The notes beneath the pieces were generated by a model that saw only the letters and a program-made list of their open reading frames with translations, was not told the origin of the DNA and did not search any database. A DNA stretch of 64,000 bases from Marchantia polymorpha subsp. ruderalis. Its lineage: Eukaryota > Streptophyta > Marchantiopsida > Marchantiales > Marchantiaceae. The DNA lies in contig AP031357.1 in assembly GCA_037833965.1 (NCBI GenBank), forward strand, positions 10,498,001-10,562,000, given 5' to 3'. Shown piece after piece: positions 58,101 to 64,000 of this stretch (positions are counted from its first letter, which is position 1; every line of letters starts with the position of its first letter). The translations under genes and the position numbers were made by a program.

Positions 58101-60480
58101 TGAAGTATAAAGGCTCCGTTCAGTAGATCTCAAACACTTCCACTATCCATCATCATACCGCGTTATCAGTACATTACCGGTGTCCTTCGCATATCGATCC
58201 CGTTCATAAATGTTTACACGCTCCACTTTATAAGACCCGGAACGGCGTACACTTTCCTCTATCATGCGCATACGCCGCTTCACGACAATCAGAAATTCTA
58301 CGGAAGATGCTTAAATAATTGAGATCATATACTCTTATTCTGAAACCTTCGCCGTTTGTTATAAGCTCCTGCATGGAGTTTTGGAGGTAATGCCATTACA
58401 CGGATTGCACCACACCTCTCAGAAGAAATAAAAAAAATCAACTCTTTCAACAAAGGTACGAAGACAGGAAAGAATATTGGATATAGTTCCCATGTCGCAC
58501 ATGACCTTTTTGTTGGCAAATGCAGTCCTGTCTGCAGGATATGGGCCGAACAACACCTGGCGCATATCCCTGCTCAAGGGCGAGAGTTTTCTCCCAGGGA
58601 GAATGTTCAACAAACCGATACTTTTCGGCTTTTCACATGTGCATGGCTTTGTGCTGTAATGTACAGATTCTGTACGCAGCAGCAGCCGAAGAGCACACTC
58701 AAGGCAGAGTGCAATTCCGGTACAGGAGACTAAACCTCCTCCCATTTAATACTCGGTGCAGAACTCGACGGTCTAGAATAGCGAACCATGGCCAGGTCCC
58801 GTAGTCGTTGGGGCACTCGGGCGGCATGAGACATCCCGCTCCGCCCAGTCGGTGTCGGTCGGCAGCCGCTCTGGGCGGGACGCTTCTCGTGTGCCACGTC
58901 AGAACGGGCAGCAGTACCGGGTAGGACGAGACATCTCGGCAGTACCCGACGCCGTGGACGTAGGGGCGACTGTAGTCGGGGAGAACGGACTTGGTAAAAA
59001 CAAAAAGCGGCAGAACCTCGTAATCGGGCGACGTACGACGTCGGACCGGATGATTACGAGGTTGGGAACCACTTTTGTCACATGCTTTAAACACATGCAT
59101 TCACACACTTCCCGATCCGTTACATTATTTGTGAGAGGCATGGCATGGATGGTAAGCTCGCCACTTTCCCATCAGTAAAGTAATGAGTATGATAGACGGA
59201 GCGGGAGCATGGGCTTTCAATATTATCCGTCCGTCCAGTACGTCCAATCACGGGCGAGCCGGCAGGAGGCACGGTCAAGGGCGGGAGCTCTGGGCCTGCT
59301 CGGCGCTTTCTGCCATACTTGAGAACGCTCGATATAAGAGCCCCAGGACAGTGCCAAGAGATGAGATCAAAATGGAGAAAGTCCATGGTTACTTCCTGCT
59401 TTAACGGACTGCCGGTTATTACGTCGAAAGTGGTTTCGAAAGATTTGACGGGAAAAATATAAATATTTATATATTTATATTTGCATCGTATTTTTGGGAC
59501 AACGTGTCTAGCAAAACCTCAGCCGGCCGGTGACGGAGTGACTGCAGGGCCCACTTCCCGACCATATATGGACGTTACCGGGGTCCTCTCATTTGCACGA
59601 AAGGTGCACGACGAATCCCACGCAGCGTCAATCGAAAGCCGTCAATAGTCAAGCGCCCAAACTTGGCCCGCTCCCATTGGAAGGCAAGGTGACAGCGATC
59701 GTGAGTCTAGTCGCTATCGGATTTGGAGGCCTGTCAGCTGGCATTAATTGAGAAGTTACGCCACGTTGGAAATTGAGGAAAAATAATGCCAAATTGGTAA
59801 TTCTGGCTGAAATGATAATCCTCCCCGTCGCGGGCGACGTTCCCAATGCGCGTCTGTTCCCTTAGAAATCCGGCACGGGGTTGTAAACCACTGACTCCTG
59901 CTCGGACCAATACGAGCAATAGGCCCATGCAGCTTTCGCCCCGCCTTTTACGCTGCCTTCGATTTCTTTGGCATCCGCGTCCAGAACGGATGCACACAAA
60001 TCAGCCCAAATGACTACCACAACCGGCAACCAAATCGCACATACGCCAATCATCCGCGTCCCGCATATTCCGTTTTCCGAGTAGAACTATCAAACGGATT
60101 CACAAGGAATCGTTTCAAATAATGTGTAGTCATATTTATTGGACGAGCTGAAAAGTTTTGTAAATAAACCTCAATGGGGACTATCCCCGTACTGAAATGA
60201 CATGCATAGCGAATTTATGGGCAAAGGTAGCAAACACCTTTCTTATCGTCCACTGTTTACATCCCCCTCATGCCCACTTTGCCGCCGTGCAGCATAACCT
60301 CACATATGGCTCCACATAGTGTGTCGATGCAACCTTCTTCCGTAAAGAGATTCAGATAACTCGGTGCATAACTCGGTTGTGCACATAAAAACACTCAACT
60401 ATTAATACAAAACTTCAAACTACTAGACGTTAATGGTACAATATAAACGTTCTTTCGCATGATAAGACCTTACCCGCGTC
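55107..60480. other. Intergenic; no gene supported
   Basis: 55.5-58.0 kb is strongly AT-rich. A GC-rich island spans about 58350-60070 and carries frames of 60-133 codons on both strands, without domains. One, 60053-59862 minus, starts with a signal-peptide-like stretch (WLPVVVVIWADLC) but is only 63 codons and otherwise unsupported. The short stretch 55110-55520 after the MITE contains two frames without family signatures. Confidence 0.4.
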
Positions 60481-63400
60481 CTCCTACCATGTGGTACAGA
60501 TATACATATTTTGCAATTTGAAAGCTCTTTTATCTTCAAAATGAAACCATACACATGGTTTTAAAAAATAACACTGTATCAAATTAAAATTCAACAGTAT
60601 ACCTGGAGGTAAATCACTACAATATCTAAATTAATAATGTCAAATTATCTTTGAAAGATTGTTGAAAATTTTAAATATATGATGTTTGTTCAATAATATT
60701 ATTTTTTCTTTCAAATGGACCACAATTTTCTTTGATCTGAATTGTCATTGTTATATTGATAGATTTGAAAATGAATTTTTATCATCTTTACGTAGAATAC
60801 ATGTGACCAAATGTGAAATTTTGTATGATATGAGAATCAAGATATGACCTAGAAGTCATGTATGACATTATCAATTGGAAAAATATTAAAACTAAATTAT
60901 GATTCAAGGCTAATTTATGAAAATTATACAAATGTTATTTCAAATAATTGATGCATGATAACAGATTTTTTAATATTTATAATGAGATAAATTTAAAAAT
61001 TTTGATTTAATTTTATTGACTAACACATGTATTATACTTCAAAAGAGAAATTAATATATTAATATCTTTAAAATATAAATATTTTAAAAACTTCAACAAA
61101 ATTTCATATGTTAGTAAGATAAAACAAAACTCAATTTTTTACATCTTAAATTTTAAGAAAAATATGTAAAACTTTACTCAAAAAAATAAAAAAACTTCAA
61201 CCAAATATTCATCATATGATTATTCTTTATGTAAATTTCTTTTTGAAATTCATTTTCAAAACTCGATAAAGAATTTGTACATGTAAATAATCAAACAGCA
61301 AGTAATAAGATACAAGATTCATCACTTAAGATTACTTTAACAAAGTCACAAGAAGCCTTACAGATTGCACGCTACATTTAATCAATGAGAATTAATCAAA
61401 TTTAATATATAGTGAGAGATGAACTAATTGAAATTAACCTAATCGAGTGAATTAAACAATTTCCCCTTGATTCATGTGTTGAGGTTGATGACATGTATAA
61501 TCAATAAGACAACTCTAAATCGCATTTTGAGAAAAAAATCATAATGGTTTCCTCTGCAAACTAAAATTAATTAGAATTTAACCACATCCAAAATTTAATT
61601 GATGTAAAAATATTAAAATCATAAAATATCTAATAATCTAATAAAACTTATTTTAATCATAATGCAAAATCTCAAAATTTTTATTTAAAATCTCATATAG
61701 AATAATTTTCTCAATGTTAGTGTTTGATTAAGATTATTGTCAATTTTGATTAGTTCAACCTTCTTATCATAAATTCATACTCTTAAAAATTAATGAAATT
61801 TATAAAAAAATTTCAACAAAATTAACTAGGCATCACGTTACAAAAAAACTCAAAATGCGTTGCCAAAAAATTTTAAACTTTTATGAATATTGTCATGTCA
61901 AAACCATCAAGCACATATTAAATGTAATCATCTTTACTTGATAAAGCATTTTTTTAAATAAAAATTTAAGAATGCTCATCTTCAGTATACTCTTGGATTT
62001 ATTTAATTTTTTCATCTTTAATTCACCTTTTGTTTAATTCTTTCCCATCTATCAATGTCAAATAAATTTTTTTTGAAAAAACATATCATTCACATAAAAT
62101 ATTAAGATAATGAAATTTAAGATCTTATTATTCATCTTTTTTATGTATATACATAGATCATACACACTTTATAGAAAAAATTGTGTTTTTAAGGAAGCAT
62201 TAAACATTTTAGTTAATTGTATAAAGTATATATATACTTGAATCATACAATCAAATCAACATACTACATTAAATTATTCTTATAACTTCTTCTTTTTTAA
62301 ATTAGCTAATTGTCATGTAAACAGATTTAATAATATTGAATTATATCCATTTTATCTATAACTAAAATAAATATTACAACAAATGCACATAGCTTTCAAA
62401 GCATATTTTGTGCATAAAAAATATAGCTAAATTATTTATTACATTTTTTGGGGTAAAATTTCTAATCACTTATCTTGCTGTAAGGATTTTTCTCTTCATC
62501 ATTTGGTAAATAATATTACATCTTAAGTACTCATTTATTGTTAAACAAAAGTCAATATTTGAAAGTTTCACTAATTTCACATTTTGTTATCCGTCAACAA
62601 TTGCATCTTCAATTTATAAAACTTTTAGCAGTATTTTTTCAAGTTTATTGATAGAAGCATGTGTTTGTCTGTATAAGAAGAATTTTATTCTATTTAAAAA
62701 AATAATCCTATGGACTATATGATGTTGTAATTTTAAACCTTTTATATCACAAGCATATAGGTAATTTTTTGCTGAGGGCAGAATCCATCAGAAATCACAA
62801 GATACTTGTGGTTGTACAACTTACGAGAAGTGCCACCTTTAGACTCCACTGCTTGCTACCATAGAAAGGATTGTAAAACACCTACATTGGGAAGGTTTTT
62901 GTACCCCGGTTGAAAAACCCAAACCCGTTAGATAATGGATCTTTTTGGATCACCACGAACTCATCTTAAGATACCGGGGCATTAACTTAATCATATATTT
63001 GTTTCATATGAAAATATACATATCTCAATCAAATATTTTCAAATATTTTTTATCAAACAATTATTTTTTTCTCAGTTCAAATGGTATCAAGAAATTGATA
63101 ATAAAAAATAAAAAGATTTCAAATATCTTGAGTTCTTTACAATCTTTAAAAGTTGAAAAGCCCAAGTTGAAAGTTAAATTTAACACAAGGTGAAATATCT
63201 ACTTAAGTATAATGACAAGATATATACTTATGAGAAAATTAATAGTTATTACTAAGAGTATAAGATCATTCTTCATTTCATCGCAGTTTAAAATGGGCAA
63301 TAGAACAACATTGAATTTGTTGGTTTTGGATTTGTTATATTTTCGACAATTGACACACAAAATCTGTTGTATTCACATAATTACGTCATATAAATGCAAG

Positions 63401-64000
63401 ATTGTGCAAAACTATGAGAAATTAATCATGTAAAAGATACATATTGCTTATAAGGTTAAAATCAAGCCACAAACAACTAATAAATTTTGATAAAATACAC
63501 AACTTTGTTGATTTTTGTAACATAATTCTTTACTGCCAACATATTTGTGATGACATTGCTCAACACATTTTTGAACATGTCCATGGAGTTTGCTTATATT
63601 AAAATAAGTATTCCACTTTTGTAAGAACATAAACTATCAGAATCTTTTTAATAAAATATTATGGTTGAATTAGAATTTACAAAATCTACAAGCACAATAT
63701 ACTTGTAGATACAATTAAAATATTATCATAATAGTTAAACTGAAATATGATTAAAATTATTAATTCAAAAAGTGAAACAATAGAAATTTTATTTATGCAT
63801 AAATCAATAAAAAAATTTAGAATTTTAATTATATAATTCATAATCTTATAATTTATACATAATTATTTGATATTATTAATTATAAAAACTTCAAATTTTG
63901 CTTAAAATTTATTATTTGTTGCATTAAATGTGTTGCATATTTTGTTTATTTATTTTTTGATTTTTTAAAACTATTATTATTATTGTTGAGTTTAATTTTT
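60481..64000. other. Very AT-rich terminal block
   Basis: Extremely AT-rich DNA with many poly-A and poly-T runs. The only break is a GC-balanced patch at 62780-62985 (GAAGTGCCACC, TACCCCGGTTG) that looks like an inserted or better-preserved fragment of unknown origin. Two short frames at 62945-63433 arise from the base composition and show no family. I found no organelle gene that would indicate a plastid or mitochondrial insertion. Confidence 0.4.

Noticed and set aside
58699-59178. GC-rich frames (133 and 108 codons) on opposite strands
   Set aside because: Typical of GC-rich DNA; composition is Arg/Ser/Pro-biased with no family match.
59862-60053. 63-codon minus-strand frame with a signal-peptide-like start
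   Set aside because: Too short, with no promoter, homologue or splice support; noted only in the interval description.
60481-64000. Organelle DNA insertion suggested by the very high AT content
   Set aside because: No plastid or mitochondrial gene, tRNA or rRNA segment was recognised.
1-64000. CRISPR arrays, rRNA operons, telomeric repeats
   Set aside because: No regularly spaced direct repeats, rRNA signatures or TTTAGGG arrays were seen.

Overview
The window is nuclear DNA of a green plant of the streptophyte line. It carries a plant-type R-SNARE of the VAMP72 clade, two other intron-rich host genes with GT-AG introns, and plant Ty3/gypsy LTR retrotransposons. A non-seed plant or charophyte-grade alga is my best guess, because retrotransposons with a captured DNA methyltransferase are, to my recollection, known from charophytes. 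The species cannot be fixed from this sequence. Gene-proximal DNA is GC-rich. The spaces between are very AT-rich, notably 30.1-33.3, 39.8-43.2, 55.5-58 and 60.4-64 kb.

Layout. A five-exon VAMP72 gene on the minus strand (1379-2640) is followed by a GC-rich upstream region and several kb with no gene I can defend, apart from a weak plus-strand candidate at 8.4-9.2 kb. From 10133 to 27390 lies a nested pair of LTR retrotransposons. The outer Ty3/gypsy-type element carries gag with two zinc knuckles, a protease, a complete-looking C5-cytosine DNA methyltransferase domain, reverse transcriptase, RNase H, integrase and a C-terminal PHD finger. It is broken and split by a younger, whole-looking 7.85-kb Ty3/gypsy element (17454-25307). 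That element's 861-bp LTRs look identical and contain a four-unit heat-shock element.

After an AT-rich interval, a URI (unconventional prefoldin RPB5 interactor) gene lies on the minus strand (34671-38388). A gene-poor stretch with hairpins and old repeats follows. A five-exon pterin-4a-carbinolamine dehydratase gene (PCD) lies on the plus strand (48918-51247). Convergent to it is an unrecognised minus-strand gene of at least two exons (starting at 53027). A 550-bp Mutator-like MITE sits at 54547-55096. The last 9 kb hold no gene I can support.

The host genes are unrelated housekeeping functions: membrane fusion, RNA polymerase/prefoldin assembly and pterin recycling. The notable system is the outer retrotransposon. 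Its pol region combines a putative writer of DNA methylation with a putative histone-tail reader on the integrase, which suggests an element able to mark its own DNA and to choose chromatin at integration.
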